DNA from: Gammaproteobacteria bacterium
Lineage (GTDB): Bacteria > Pseudomonadota > Gammaproteobacteria > Pseudomonadales > Pseudohongiellaceae
Direction: 5' to 3'
DNA: 64,000 bases
Assembly: GCA_030682575.1 (NCBI GenBank)
Contig: JAUXNX010000019.1
Location: 124,001 to 188,000 of the forward strand
How positions within the stretch are numbered: the stretch's first letter is position 1; each line of letters begins with the position of its first letter. Both the position numbers and the translations under genes were made by a program. This document shows positions 26,020 to 34,654 of the stretch, piece by piece. The notes beneath the pieces are model-generated. The model was not told the origin of the DNA. It worked only from the letters and a program-made list of their open reading frames with translations, and made no database searches.

Positions 26020-28362
26020 GTGTACCGGCTGGCAATTTACCTTTTACAACGATGGCGACTCCGAACTGTGACTGAAAACCAGAACTCTCACGGCCACCCC
26101 ATTAGCCTGGAAACACCGTCCATGCTGCCGACACTGCGGCTCGATCTGTCGGCCCTGCGCAGAGGCGTGAACAACTACCATATTGATGTGCGTATCAGCC
26201 CCAAATTCACTGGAGACGTGCGCAGACTGGTCACGGCGCTGATGACACAAGCTACTTCGCCCAACCCCCAGCTCTCCGACCACAGCCCCATGTTCAATGC
26301 TGTGCGAGCGAGCTACCTCGACATGATGACAGTGTTGTTACACCGTGTGAAAACCGACCTGAGCACGGACGCGGTGCGTCTACTGGAGTTCGCCGTGCTC
26401 AAATTGATTCTGGCGACCTCCAGAAGCCAGCTCGATGAGAACATCGACAGCCTCAAGGAGCGTTCAAGTGACAGTCAGGAACAATCTTCAGGTAACGCGC
26501 TGACGACAAATCAACGTCTGTTCTGGCTGCAGAAGAATTACGATGCCATTCTTCTGGAGGTGAACAGTCAGATCTTCGCTCAACTTGAACGCGTGGAAAG
26601 TCGCCAATTGCGCGATGTCCGCATTCAATACCTGCCTCTGGAAGAACACGATATCCTCGAGCTGCGCCTGAACCCAATGCTCCTGACCAGCGAGCCAGGG
26701 GCAAGTGCCTTTCTTATTGACCAGTACAGACTGTGGGGAGGCGATGGCGAGGATGCGGGTTTCAATATTCTGAATGCCGACATCGAAAAACTGTTTGGCG
26801 AGCAAGTACCAGAGACTGCTATCCAGTCACTGCTCCCTCTGTCAGTCAGCGGCACACCGGAACTATATGATGAACTGGGTGGACTCTTCCAGACACAGAA
26901 ATTCATGGGCATGGCGATCGATTCGAAGAGCTTGCTCACAGAGGAGTTTTCATGGCTCGATCGACCTGTGAACCTGGATATTCTCTTCAACATCGAGCGT
27001 CAAGCAGAAGCACTTCGCGACCTGCGCAGGGAGTCAGGTCTGGGCGCATGGTGGCAAGAACGGAAACGGCTTAACAGGCGTCGTCGCATTCTGCGACTCG
27101 TCATCAAACAGCTCAAGAATCGGGGCGTATTCAAACTTCTGCTGGCGTCAAAGCATGTGAAACGTTTGTGGTCTCCCACTATTGCAGAACAAATTGAAGG
27201 CAAGATTCTCTGTCAATTCTTGAGCGGCCAGATCAATGCGAAAAAATTGCAGAGCAGGGTACTTGGCGGCAAGACATTCAGTCCGGCCCAACTCAAGCAG
27301 TTCGAAAGCATTGCTGGAGATATCAAAAAGGAAGCCAGTGCCAGACCGTATGAAAGCGTGCTCGGCATTCTGCAGGATATCAGCCGATTCCGTCTGCACC
27401 TGAAGTATTTCCGATTGGCTCATCGCGCTTTCAATCGCGTGAAAATTCTACGCCTTGAGAACGAACTGACACTCTCCAGAGAAGCTGGCAGTTTGTACAA
27501 CATTCTGACTGCGCATGAGCAAGAAGATGAACAGGACCAAATCGTCCATCATGCCATCATCAAAGCCGACGTGCGCGGCTCAACAACCGTGACGGAGGAA
27601 CTCCAGAACAAGTCGCTGAATCCTGCCTCCTATTTCAGCCTGCGCTTCTTCAGCCCTATCAACAAGCTGTTGCCGATCTATGGAGCCAACAAGGTTTTCA
27701 TCGAAGGCGATGCCGTCATTTTGAGTTTTCTTGAGCACGAAAAGAGTCCGCAGCAATGGTTCGCCGTGGCGCGTGCGTGTGGACTTGCCAAGGCGATGCT
27801 GAACATTGTGCACGCCAACAATCGCCACTCTGAACAGATGGGGCTCCCCAAGCTCGAACTCGGAATCGGGCTTTGTTACGCGGATAATCCGCCACTTTAT
27901 CTTTATGACGAAGACAAACCAATCATGATTTCGGGAGCAATCGGGAAAGCCGATCGCTTGTCATCCTGCACCTGGAAACTACGCAAGTTGATTCAGCCAG
28001 GATTGTTCAATGTGGAAGTATTCGCGCTCGCCGACGGCGAGCTGGGTCGGGGAGAGAAAGGACAGAACACCATTCGCTATAACGTGAACGGGATTCTCAT
28101 GGATGCCATCGGTTTCGAAAAACTGCAGAAGGAAATCATCCTGAAACGTATCACTGCGAAGATCAATGGCGAAACCATCGTGCTGCATACGGGCAAGTAT
28201 CCTGACCTCACGGGCAGGATGCACGATGTGGTCATTCGCGAAGGACAGGTAGGCCTTTGGAAGGACGATGCGCCGGTGCAAGGGGGTGCGTCGGACGAAC
28301 GCTTCTACGAGGTTGTCACCAACCGCAAACTCATCTCACAGGTATGTTCGCCGCAGTCCTGA
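26020..28362 (+). CDS. Large protein with C-terminal nucleotidyl-cyclase homology domain
   Basis: 780 aa from the GTG at 26020; an ATG at 26122 (MLPTLRLDL) with GGAAAC upstream is an equally good or better start, giving 746 aa. Residues 40-480 are mostly helical and not recognised; no signal or membrane segment was seen, though residues 345-362 are strongly basic. Residues about 505-660 resemble class III cyclases: IIKADVRGSTTVTEEL with D517 and KVFIEGDAVILSF with D564 are the two metal aspartates, 47 apart as in cyclases. In SGAIGKADRLSS the arginine (R646) is kept, but the usual asparagine four residues before it is Gly642. It may be an altered or inactive cyclase. It lies between metE and metR. 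Confidence 0.72.
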   Translation: MYRLAIYLLQRWRLRTVTENQNSHGHPISLETPSMLPTLRLDLSALRRGVNNYHIDVRISPKFTGDVRRLVTALMTQATSPNPQLSDHSPMFNAVRASYLDMMTVLLHRVKTDLSTDAVRLLEFAVLKLILATSRSQLDENIDSLKERSSDSQEQSSGNALTTNQRLFWLQKNYDAILLEVNSQIFAQLERVESRQLRDVRIQYLPLEEHDILELRLNPMLLTSEPGASAFLIDQYRLWGGDGEDAGFNILNADIEKLFGEQVPETAIQSLLPLSVSGTPELYDELGGLFQTQKFMGMAIDSKSLLTEEFSWLDRPVNLDILFNIERQAEALRDLRRESGLGAWWQERKRLNRRRRILRLVIKQLKNRGVFKLLLASKHVKRLWSPTIAEQIEGKILCQFLSGQINAKKLQSRVLGGKTFSPAQLKQFESIAGDIKKEASARPYESVLGILQDISRFRLHLKYFRLAHRAFNRVKILRLENELTLSREAGSLYNILTAHEQEDEQDQIVHHAIIKADVRGSTTVTEELQNKSLNPASYFSLRFFSPINKLLPIYGANKVFIEGDAVILSFLEHEKSPQQWFAVARACGLAKAMLNIVHANNRHSEQMGLPKLELGIGLCYADNPPLYLYDEDKPIMISGAIGKADRLSSCTWKLRKLIQPGLFNVEVFALADGELGRGEKGQNTIRYNVNGILMDAIGFEKLQKEIILKRITAKINGETIVLHTGKYPDLTGRMHDVVIREGQVGLWKDDAPVQGGASDERFYEVVTNRKLISQVCSPQS

Positions 28363-28397
28363 CGGATGAGGTACGCACCGCGACGTGAAGGTCTCCG

Positions 28398-29309
28398 ATG
28401 CTGGAACTGAAACATCTCAAAACCATAGTTTCCATCCATGAACATGGCAGCCTCGTCATGGCGGCGGAAAAACTTTTCCTGACCCAAAGCGCTCTCTCAC
28501 ATCAGATCAAGGAAATTGAGTCCCGTCTTGGCGTGACGCTTTTTATTCGCAAGTCTCGCCCACTACGGCTGACTGTCGCAGGCGAGCGAATTTTGGAAAC
28601 TGCACGAACCGTACTGCCAGCGATGACTGCTACTGAGCGTGATCTGAAACGTCTGGCAGGCGGAGAGGCAGGGCGTTTGCATATCGCCATTGAATGTCAC
28701 AGTTGTTTCGACTGGCTGATGCCCGCAATCAACCACTACCGCAATCACTGGAAGGATGTGGAGGTGGATCTAAGTACTGCATTCAATTTTGTGCCACTGC
28801 CTGCATTGCAGCGCGGCAGACTGGATGCCGTTATTACTTCCGAACCAAAACCGATGATTGGTATTCATTACGAACCGCTGTTCCGTTTCGAAATGCTGCT
28901 CGCTGTGAGCAATCAGCACGCGCTTGCGAGCAGTCAATTTGTATCTCCTGAACAATTACAACAGGAAACGCTCATTACGTACCCGGTAGAGCGCGAGAGA
29001 TTGGATATCTTCACACGTTTCCTTGATCCTGCCGGGATGGAACCGCGCGACACGCGCACGGCCGAATTGACGCTGATGATGGTGCAACTTGTCGCCAGTG
29101 GGCGAGGCGTCTGCGCTCTGCCCAACTGGGCTCTGGCACCCTATCTCGACAGCGGACAGATCACCACATTGAAACTCGGCGCAGGGTTACTCTCCACTCT
29201 TTACATTGCGGTGCGGGAAGAGCAGATGGAGAACTCCTATCTGCAGGAGTTTCTGAAGATAGCAAGAGAGACCTGTTTTCAAACACTCAGGGGAATCAGT
29301 CAGGTCTAG
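28398..29309 (+). CDS. metR: LysR-family regulator MetR
   Basis: 303 aa. The N-terminal winged HTH is MLELKHLKTIVSIHEHGSLV and AEKLFLTQSALSHQIKEIES; the effector domain carries the MetR-specific segments LHIAIECHSCFDWLMPAINH, DAVITSEPKPMIGIHYEPLF and ETLITYPVERERLDIFTRFL, close to E. coli MetR. In the family homocysteine is the co-inducer and metE a main target. It starts 35 bp after the cyclase-homology gene on the same strand, so the two may share a transcript; MetR boxes stand before metE. Confidence 0.93.
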   Translation: MLELKHLKTIVSIHEHGSLVMAAEKLFLTQSALSHQIKEIESRLGVTLFIRKSRPLRLTVAGERILETARTVLPAMTATERDLKRLAGGEAGRLHIAIECHSCFDWLMPAINHYRNHWKDVEVDLSTAFNFVPLPALQRGRLDAVITSEPKPMIGIHYEPLFRFEMLLAVSNQHALASSQFVSPEQLQQETLITYPVERERLDIFTRFLDPAGMEPRDTRTAELTLMMVQLVASGRGVCALPNWALAPYLDSGQITTLKLGAGLLSTLYIAVREEQMENSYLQEFLKIARETCFQTLRGISQV

Positions 29310-29376
29310 CGCGCCTTAGAACAATCGCGCGGATTGATTCCAGATGTCTGCCATCCCTGATGTCCTTCCATCACCT

Positions 29377-30018
29377 TCAGTGGTGATGCCCGCCTGGCCC
29401 GTGCACGTGACGATGCGCCACTTCTTCTGCAGAGGCAGGGCGTAGGCCAACGACTTCAACCTCATAATGCAGAGTGCGACCGGCATAGGGGTGGTTGGTG
29501 TCGACATCAACATTGAAGCGACCGGCCTTGACCACGAGCCCATTACGCACCCCCCGGGAGGTCTGAATAGCCACTATTTCACCAATGTGCACCTGCTTCT
29601 GTCCAGGCTTCAGGTGCAGGTGCTTGATGGGAACACGCTGAACGGAGTTGGGGTGACGGGGACCATAGGCCTCATGAGGCTCCAGCGTGATCGATATTTT
29701 GTCACCGGGCTTCTTGCCAGTCATGGCGGCCTCCAGACCCGAAATCACATTGGCGTGACCGTGCAGGTACAGCAGCGGCTCCCTGCCAAAGGATTGCTCG
29801 ATCCAGTCGGACTTCTCTCCATCGGTTATCGCACAGAGGCGATAGTGGAAGGCCACAACGCAGTCATTCCCAATAGTCAATTCGTCAGAGGTTGCTTCGG
29901 CAGCCTTGGTCTTGGGTGCTTTGGGCTTGCTTGTCTTGGGCTGGGCTGCCTTGGCCTTGGTTACCTTGGCTTTGGCTACCTTGGGCTTGGCAGTTTTATT
30001 TTCTACAGGGTCGGTCAT
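29377..30018 (-). CDS. SlyD-like FKBP peptidyl-prolyl isomerase with a basic N-terminal tail
   Basis: 213 aa. Residues about 47-200 form an FKBP/SlyD domain: VVAFHYRLCAITDGEKSDWI, LYLHGHANVISGLEAAMTG, KPGDKISITLEPHEAYGPRH, then the IF insert (QKQVHIGEIVAIQTSRG, FNVDVDTNHPYAGRTLHYEV). The C-terminus HRHVHGPGGHHH is a short metal-binding type tail, as in SlyD. Unusually, residues 8-42 are a run of Lys, Ala, Pro and Thr in KPKVAKAK-type repeats, like AlgP or histone-H1 tails. That extension could bind nucleic acid or polyanions; it is not part of normal SlyD. The tail is low complexity, so its length may vary between strains. Confidence 0.9.
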   Translation of the reverse strand: MTDPVENKTAKPKVAKAKVTKAKAAQPKTSKPKAPKTKAAEATSDELTIGNDCVVAFHYRLCAITDGEKSDWIEQSFGREPLLYLHGHANVISGLEAAMTGKKPGDKISITLEPHEAYGPRHPNSVQRVPIKHLHLKPGQKQVHIGEIVAIQTSRGVRNGLVVKAGRFNVDVDTNHPYAGRTLHYEVEVVGLRPASAEEVAHRHVHGPGGHHH

Positions 30019-30077
30019 ACGTCAGCACTCCAATCAGTTTGCGCGATTCTAGCAAACAAGGGAGACGCAATGACAGA

Positions 30078-30106
30078 CATGGCGCCGCATGTCGCACGGC
30101 GCCATG
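30078..30106. terminator. Strong hairpin after the exported unknown protein gene
   Basis: CATGGCGCCG (30078-30087) pairs perfectly with CGGCGCCATG (30097-30106) around a 9-nt loop. On the minus strand it follows the stop of the gene at 30123 by 16 bp; the following bases TGTCTGTCATTG are only moderately T-rich. Probable 3' end structure. Confidence 0.55.
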
Positions 30107-30122
30107 ATTTCGCTTTCATGGC

Positions 30123-31073
30123 TTACCGCAATTCGAGGTCCATCATCTCGAATGATGTCGTGCTGAACCCCAGATTGGATACCATTTTGGTTGCCATTGA
30201 GAACGTACCGAACTCGCTCAACTCTGTTGTGATACTGGAGCTTCCTGCGCTGATCTGAATCGTCAGCGTCTTCACGGGAATGCCGTTGATTACGCGATTC
30301 TCGAGTTTCTGTGCTACAGCCTGATTGTCCTTGAGTTCATTGGCGATAGCTGCCTTCACAATGGGCTGCTCCACTGCAGCCAGGGCGAGCAGCATGCCAC
30401 TGACAAGACCTATCCCAAAGGTGTTGGAATGCGGCATGGTCCACACCATTCCCGACTGGCTGAACTTCACGACCTCTCCTTTGGAATTGACCCACATTTC
30501 CGCGATGGACGGACTGGTAAGCGAACCTCCTGTCACCGTCACCATCAGCTTGTCGGTCGTCTCGCCGGAGATGGCCTCCTGGCCCAGCACCTCAAGAGCA
30601 ACTGCAACCTTCGTAGTAGCAAATCCTCCTGTGGCGTACTCCAGTTTTATTTTGCGGAAATAGCGAATCAGATCTGCCAGATTGCTGGTTGATGCGATGT
30701 TCTTGAAAGGCTCTGTGGGCGACCCGCTGCTGCCTCCGAGAACAATCAGTGCATCCGCCACGGAGCCCTGATAAGTGACATCGCCTCCAAACGGCCCTCC
30801 CATCAGATAGAGATCACTGCCGTTGATGCCAACATAGACCCCCGTAGTGGCGTAGTACTTGTAGTAGAAACCTTCGAACGAACGCCAACTGGTGGCACCA
30901 CTGAACAAGTCGGGATAAATCTGCTCCGCCAGGCTAACAAGAGTAATGGCGCTCTGACTCATGACCGAATCACTCACGGCCACGCCCGGCGTTGCATTGG
31001 CCAACGTCTTTTCACTCATGGTCATCATGAACACACAAACGAGCAGCACTGACAGAAATTTGTTGGATCTCAT
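30123..31073 (-). CDS. Exported protein of unknown function
   Basis: 316 aa with a Sec signal peptide (MRSNKFLSVLLVCVFMMTMS to about ATPGVA). The N-terminal third contains SLAEQIYPDLFSGATSWRSF, FYYKYYATTGVYVGINGSDL and YLMGGPFGGDV, a pattern I associate with a short repeat in secreted proteobacterial proteins (aromatic YP-x-LF, then Y-Y-x-x-T-G-Y-V-G). The rest (residues 110-316) is Ser/Thr/Ala-rich with no recognised domain: TTKVAVALEVLGQEAISGET, MLLALAAVEQPIVKAAIANE. No lipobox cysteine. A 317-bp spacer divides it from the divergent rubrerythrin gene. No function is proposed. Confidence 0.72.
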   Translation of the reverse strand: MRSNKFLSVLLVCVFMMTMSEKTLANATPGVAVSDSVMSQSAITLVSLAEQIYPDLFSGATSWRSFEGFYYKYYATTGVYVGINGSDLYLMGGPFGGDVTYQGSVADALIVLGGSSGSPTEPFKNIASTSNLADLIRYFRKIKLEYATGGFATTKVAVALEVLGQEAISGETTDKLMVTVTGGSLTSPSIAEMWVNSKGEVVKFSQSGMVWTMPHSNTFGIGLVSGMLLALAAVEQPIVKAAIANELKDNQAVAQKLENRVINGIPVKTLTIQISAGSSSITTELSEFGTFSMATKMVSNLGFSTTSFEMMDLELR

Positions 31074-31390
31074 AATGCGACCTCTCCACCTTCAATGATC
31101 GAAACAACCTAAATAAGGTCAACGTACGGTCAATGGTAAGGACGCAACAGCCCCAAGAGTACCCCATGATCGGGGGGGGCAAGCACGAGCATGTATTCCA
31201 GTTTTGTGTGAAAAATATCCACGGGAACATTGGATTTCGCTATCAAAGCCGAAAGAAAAATAAATTTGAACTAATAATCCCGGTAGTCTATGGTCACTCA
31301 GGCTCTTCACGGAGCCCCTAAATCAGAGCCAACTCCCATTAGAAAAGCCCATATCAACGGGGCGCATAGCAATTACTCAGGAGACCAGCC
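31074..31390. other. Divergent intergenic region with an 8-G tract
   Basis: About 317 bp between the exported unknown gene and rubrerythrin, which point away from each other. It holds the word ACCCCATGATCGGGG around a run of eight Gs at 31172-31179, which can form a short CCCC/GGGG hairpin, and an AT-rich stretch at 31250-31290 where promoters are likely. TCAGGAGACCAGCC before the rubrerythrin ATG carries its ribosome-binding site. No ORF was accepted. Confidence 0.4.
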
Positions 31391-31810
31391 ATGTCACTCA
31401 AAGGATCCAGAACCGAAGCCAACCTGAAGGCCGCATTTGCCGGCGAATCCCAGGCAAACCGACGCTATCTCTATTTTGCACAGAAGGCTGACGTCGAAGG
31501 CTACAATGATGTCTCAGCTTTGTTCCGCTCCACTGCCGAAGGTGAAACCGGCCACGCCCACGGCCATCTGGAATACCTTGAAGAAGTCGGCGATCCCGCC
31601 ACTGGCATGCCGATAGGCCCCACTGCTGACAATCTGCGTTCAGCGGTAGCCGGTGAAACCCACGAATACACCGACATGTATCCAGGCATGGCCAAGGAAG
31701 CCCGAGACGAGGGGTTTGATGAGATCGCTGACTGGATGGAGACGCTGGCCAAGGCAGAGCGCTCCCACGCCAATCGCTTCCAGAAGGCGCTCGATTCCCT
31801 GGACGCATGA
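31391..31810 (+). CDS. Rubrerythrin (ferritin-like diiron protein without rubredoxin domain)
   Basis: 139 aa, a single four-helix diiron domain. Iron-ligand motifs: NLKAAFAGESQANRRYLYFA (E and the first helix), STAEGETGHAHGHLEYL (E-x-x-H), AVAGETHEYTDMYPGMAKEA and TLAKAERSHANRFQKAL (E-x-x-H). It lacks the C-terminal rubredoxin FeS domain of classical rubrerythrins, so its electron donor must be a separate protein. The family reduces peroxide. It is followed on the same strand by an Fe-S oxidoreductase and DUF3501, an arrangement I recall as recurrent in proteobacteria; the Fe-S protein could supply electrons. Confidence 0.92.
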   Translation: MSLKGSRTEANLKAAFAGESQANRRYLYFAQKADVEGYNDVSALFRSTAEGETGHAHGHLEYLEEVGDPATGMPIGPTADNLRSAVAGETHEYTDMYPGMAKEARDEGFDEIADWMETLAKAERSHANRFQKALDSLDA

Positions 31811-31974
31811 CCTGAGTCTGTCAATGGTGGCGCACGGTTGTGTGCCCACTGGTTCGCAATATCACAAAAGCGATCACAGACGAAGACATCCGAGCTGGCA
31901 GCGGCAATGTCTTGGTCTGTGATGCGTATAGCGGAAAGTATCTGCAACGCGAGCGGCAGCTCCGGAGTTTAGTC

Positions 31975-33309
31975 ATGTCAGAAGAGAAGCGCGAGGGCGG
32001 TCTCAGCGCACCCACCAGACATCCACTCAACCAGCATGATCCAATATTCCATGACGCCACGGATCTCAACAATGAGTTGGCCCGTGTGTACGACATCTGT
32101 CACGGTTGCAGGCGCTGTGTCAGTCTTTGCAACGCATTTCCAGTATTGTTCGATCTGGTTGACGGGAGTCCGACACTGGAAGTGGACGGAGTGGCTGTAG
32201 CGGATTATCAGAAGGTGGTTGATCAATGTTATCTGTGTGATCTCTGCTACATGACCAAGTGTCCATATGTGCCACCACACGAGTGGAATGTCGATTTCCC
32301 ACACTTGATGTTGCGCGCCAAGATCGTGAACTACGAAAACGGCAACACGAAGCTTCGTGACAACATCATTACCAGCACTGATCTGATTGGCAAAGTCGCC
32401 ACTATGCCGGTGATCAACACTTGGGTGAATGCAGCGAACCGTAATGAAACACTGCGCGGAGCTCTTGACAGCACCATGCAGATCCACAAGGACGCGAGGT
32501 TGCCGGAGTACAAACGCCCTACCTTGCGTCAAACATTGCAACCCCGCATTGACGCAATGATCTCAGAAGACACAGACGCGCGCGTCATACTGTTTACAAC
32601 CTGCTACTGCAACTACAACGAGCCTGACCTTGGTGACAGCCTTTACAAAGTGCTGCGACACAACGACGTCACTGTAGAAATCATGGCGCGCGAATATTGT
32701 TGTGGAATGCCAAAACTCGAACTTGGTGACCTGAAATCCGTTGATCATCTGCTGCAGAAAAATATCCCTCAGCTGTTTGAGAAAGTTCAGAAAGGATGGA
32801 AGATCATTGCGCCGGTGCCTTCATGCGTCCTGATGTTCAAACAGGAGCTTCCTCTTCTCTACCCTGATGACGAACGCGTACTGGCTGTCGGAAAAGCATT
32901 CTTCGATCCCTTTGAATACCTCCACAAATTACACAAGGACAACAGACTCAAGACAGAGTTTGTCAACAGCCTGGGCAACGTCAGCTATCACGTTGCCTGC
33001 CACCAGCGCGTACAGAATATAGGTCCCAAGACAAAGCAGATACTTGAACTGATACCTGGCACCTCTGTGAAAGCCATTGAACGCTGTTCAGGTCATGACG
33101 GAACTTACGGTGTCAAGAAAGAGTCGCTGGCCTTTGCGAACAAGATTGTGCAGCCGGTCGTGCGACAGATAAAGCAGCAGACTCCTGATTACTATGGCAG
33201 TGATTGTCCTGTTGCAGGGCGACACATCGAGAATAATCTCAAGGACATGGACAGTTCACAGGAACACGCGCACCCACTGGATCTTTTGTGTAAAGCCTAT
33301 GGCATATAA
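31975..33309 (+). CDS. GlpC/HdrD-like 4Fe-4S oxidoreductase
   Basis: 444 aa from the ATG of MSEEKREGG, which has CCGGAG eight bases upstream; an open frame extends 45 codons further but is probably spurious. Two ferredoxin-type cluster motifs lie near residues 40-95: CHGCRRCVSLC and CYLCDLCYMTKCP. Two cysteine-rich CCG-type domains follow: FTTCYCNYNEPDLGD with REYCCGMPKLELG, and VACHQRVQNIG with RCSGHDGTYG. The protein is soluble, with no transmembrane segment. The architecture matches subunits that pass electrons through a heterodisulfide-reductase-type cluster. The substrate is unknown; placement after rubrerythrin suggests electron supply for peroxide removal or a related redox task. Confidence 0.88.
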   Translation: MSEEKREGGLSAPTRHPLNQHDPIFHDATDLNNELARVYDICHGCRRCVSLCNAFPVLFDLVDGSPTLEVDGVAVADYQKVVDQCYLCDLCYMTKCPYVPPHEWNVDFPHLMLRAKIVNYENGNTKLRDNIITSTDLIGKVATMPVINTWVNAANRNETLRGALDSTMQIHKDARLPEYKRPTLRQTLQPRIDAMISEDTDARVILFTTCYCNYNEPDLGDSLYKVLRHNDVTVEIMAREYCCGMPKLELGDLKSVDHLLQKNIPQLFEKVQKGWKIIAPVPSCVLMFKQELPLLYPDDERVLAVGKAFFDPFEYLHKLHKDNRLKTEFVNSLGNVSYHVACHQRVQNIGPKTKQILELIPGTSVKAIERCSGHDGTYGVKKESLAFANKIVQPVVRQIKQQTPDYYGSDCPVAGRHIENNLKDMDSSQEHAHPLDLLCKAYGI

Positions 33310-33336
33310 CACCGCAAGTAGTTGAGACGAGACATC

Positions 33337-33921
33337 ATGAGAAAGTTGACTGTGGCAGATGTGGGAAGCTTGGACCAGTACATGGCTCTCAGGCCTGCAC
33401 TGCGCCAAGCCATCATTGAACACAAGAAGAATCGCCGCCTTGATCTGGGTCCGAACGCATCCCTCTACTTCGAGGACTACATGACCATGAAGTATCAGGT
33501 GCAGGAGATGATGCGGGCAGAACACCTTCGCGATCCCGAGAGCATCCAGGAGGAAATTGATGCTTATAACCCTCTGATTCCTGATGGCAGTAATCTCAAG
33601 GCGACATTCATGCTGGAATTTCCAGATGAGAATGAGCGGCGCAAAACACTGGCCATGCTCGTCGACATTGAGCACAGGATATGGCTGAGAATAGACGGGT
33701 TTGAAAAAGTCTATGGCATTGCCGACGAGGACCTTCCCAGGTCAACAGAAGAAAAGACATCGGCGGTACATTTTCTACGCTTTGAATTCAGCAATGACAT
33801 GATTCGCGCAGCGCGCAGCAGAGCTGCCTGGAGCGTGGGCTGCGACCATGCCCAATATTCGCATCACATTGATCCATTACCGGAGAACATCGCCAGTTCT
33901 CTGACACGCGACTTCGACTGA
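33337..33921 (+). CDS. DUF3501 family protein
   Basis: 195 aa from the ATG of MRKLTVADV. Family-like segments: ALRPALRQAIIEHKKNRRLDL, LYFEDYMTMKYQVQEMMRAE, IQEEIDAYNPLIPDGSNLKA, FLRFEFSNDMIRAARSRAAW. No cofactor motif or membrane segment was recognised. It starts 27 bp after the Fe-S oxidoreductase gene, completing a three-gene cassette with rubrerythrin. The function of DUF3501 is not established; its constant company suggests it supports the Fe-S protein. Confidence 0.85.
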   Translation: MRKLTVADVGSLDQYMALRPALRQAIIEHKKNRRLDLGPNASLYFEDYMTMKYQVQEMMRAEHLRDPESIQEEIDAYNPLIPDGSNLKATFMLEFPDENERRKTLAMLVDIEHRIWLRIDGFEKVYGIADEDLPRSTEEKTSAVHFLRFEFSNDMIRAARSRAAWSVGCDHAQYSHHIDPLPENIASSLTRDFD

Positions 33922-34231
33922 TGGTGAGCGGGGTCTTGCCTGGGTTGTGAACGAGTCAACACTTCGGAGTTTGACGACAACTCGAACAAGTATTATTGTC
34001 TCTGTGACGCCACTCCTAACTGTTTGTTTTCAATTGAATTTATCGAGGATGTTGGCGGGAAAAACAACGATAATGACGGGCCATCAAAATACTTGCTCCG
34101 ATGCTGCCGGGTCACTTGACCGCAGATGATGGCATAATGATATTATGTCGTCACTTTGAGCACGTAAGTGCACAACCCACTGACCCCCAAGACGCCTGGA
34201 TCTCACGCGTACATATTCAGTAGCCATTACC
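33922..34231. promoter_or_regulatory. Intergenic region with promoter and operator of the XRE gene
   Basis: 310 bp without an accepted ORF. Near the downstream gene, TTGACC (34116-34121) and GATATT (34139-34144) are spaced 17 bp as a sigma-70-like promoter. A perfect inverted repeat CATAAT-GAT-ATTATG (34133-34147) overlaps the -10, a position typical for a repressor operator; the XRE protein encoded just downstream is the obvious candidate. The remainder contains AT-rich sequence (TGTTTGTTTTCAATTG) and nothing else recognised. Confidence 0.55.
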
Positions 34232-34528
34232 ATGTCAGATCAACAGCAGAAGTTTTCGCCGCTCACAATTCACATCAAGGAACAGGTTCGTCGCCTGCGT
34301 CTTCTGGCAGGCTACTCGATGGCCGAGGGTTCACGCCTGCTGGGTGTATCTCGCAAACAGCTTGAAGATATTGAAACTACACGGGATTATGGTTGCCACC
34401 TTGAGGTTGAACTACTGGCCAAGATCAAAGTGATCTACAAGGTGTCACTTGATGATCTGGTGGGAGATTTGCCTCAGGATCTGTATTCCGACTACTTTAC
34501 ACGTAAACGCCGCAAGAACGCAGGCTGA
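34232..34528 (+). CDS. Small XRE-family helix-turn-helix regulator
   Basis: 98 aa. The Cro/C1-type HTH covers roughly residues 14-70: IKEQVRRLRLLAGYSMAEGS, RLLGVSRKQLEDIETTRDYG, HLEVELLAKIKVIYKVSLDD. The C-terminal end DYFTRKRRKNAG is strongly basic. The E-x-x-x-x-Y-G segment (IETTRDYG) suggests a diverged recognition helix neighbourhood. Its promoter carries a palindrome (34133-34147), so it probably represses itself. No antitoxin/toxin partner ORF is adjacent. Confidence 0.85.
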   Translation: MSDQQQKFSPLTIHIKEQVRRLRLLAGYSMAEGSRLLGVSRKQLEDIETTRDYGCHLEVELLAKIKVIYKVSLDDLVGDLPQDLYSDYFTRKRRKNAG

Positions 34529-34590
34529 TACCAAACTCCTCACAAACACTTGCATCGCAGAGTATCAGCGGGACGTCCGGTCACGCTGAT

Positions 34591-34619
34591 TTTCGCTACG
34601 TGGCTTAGTTGTGTATAAT
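34591..34619 (+). promoter_or_regulatory. Promoter of the SutA-like small gene
   Basis: TATAAT at 34614-34619 is preceded by TGTG (close to an extended -10) and, 17 bp upstream, by TTTCGC as a weak -35. A transcript from about 34626 would have a short leader of about 30 nt with a GGAAC site before the ATG at 34655. Confidence 0.6.
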
Positions 34620-34654
34620 GGCCGACTTTTTAACGAACCGGAACAGGCACCATT

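Noticed and set aside
31840-31974. 45-codon extension of the Fe-S oxidoreductase
   Set aside because: The ATG at 31975 has a ribosome-binding site and gives the expected N-terminus; the extension lacks known features, though it cannot be fully excluded.
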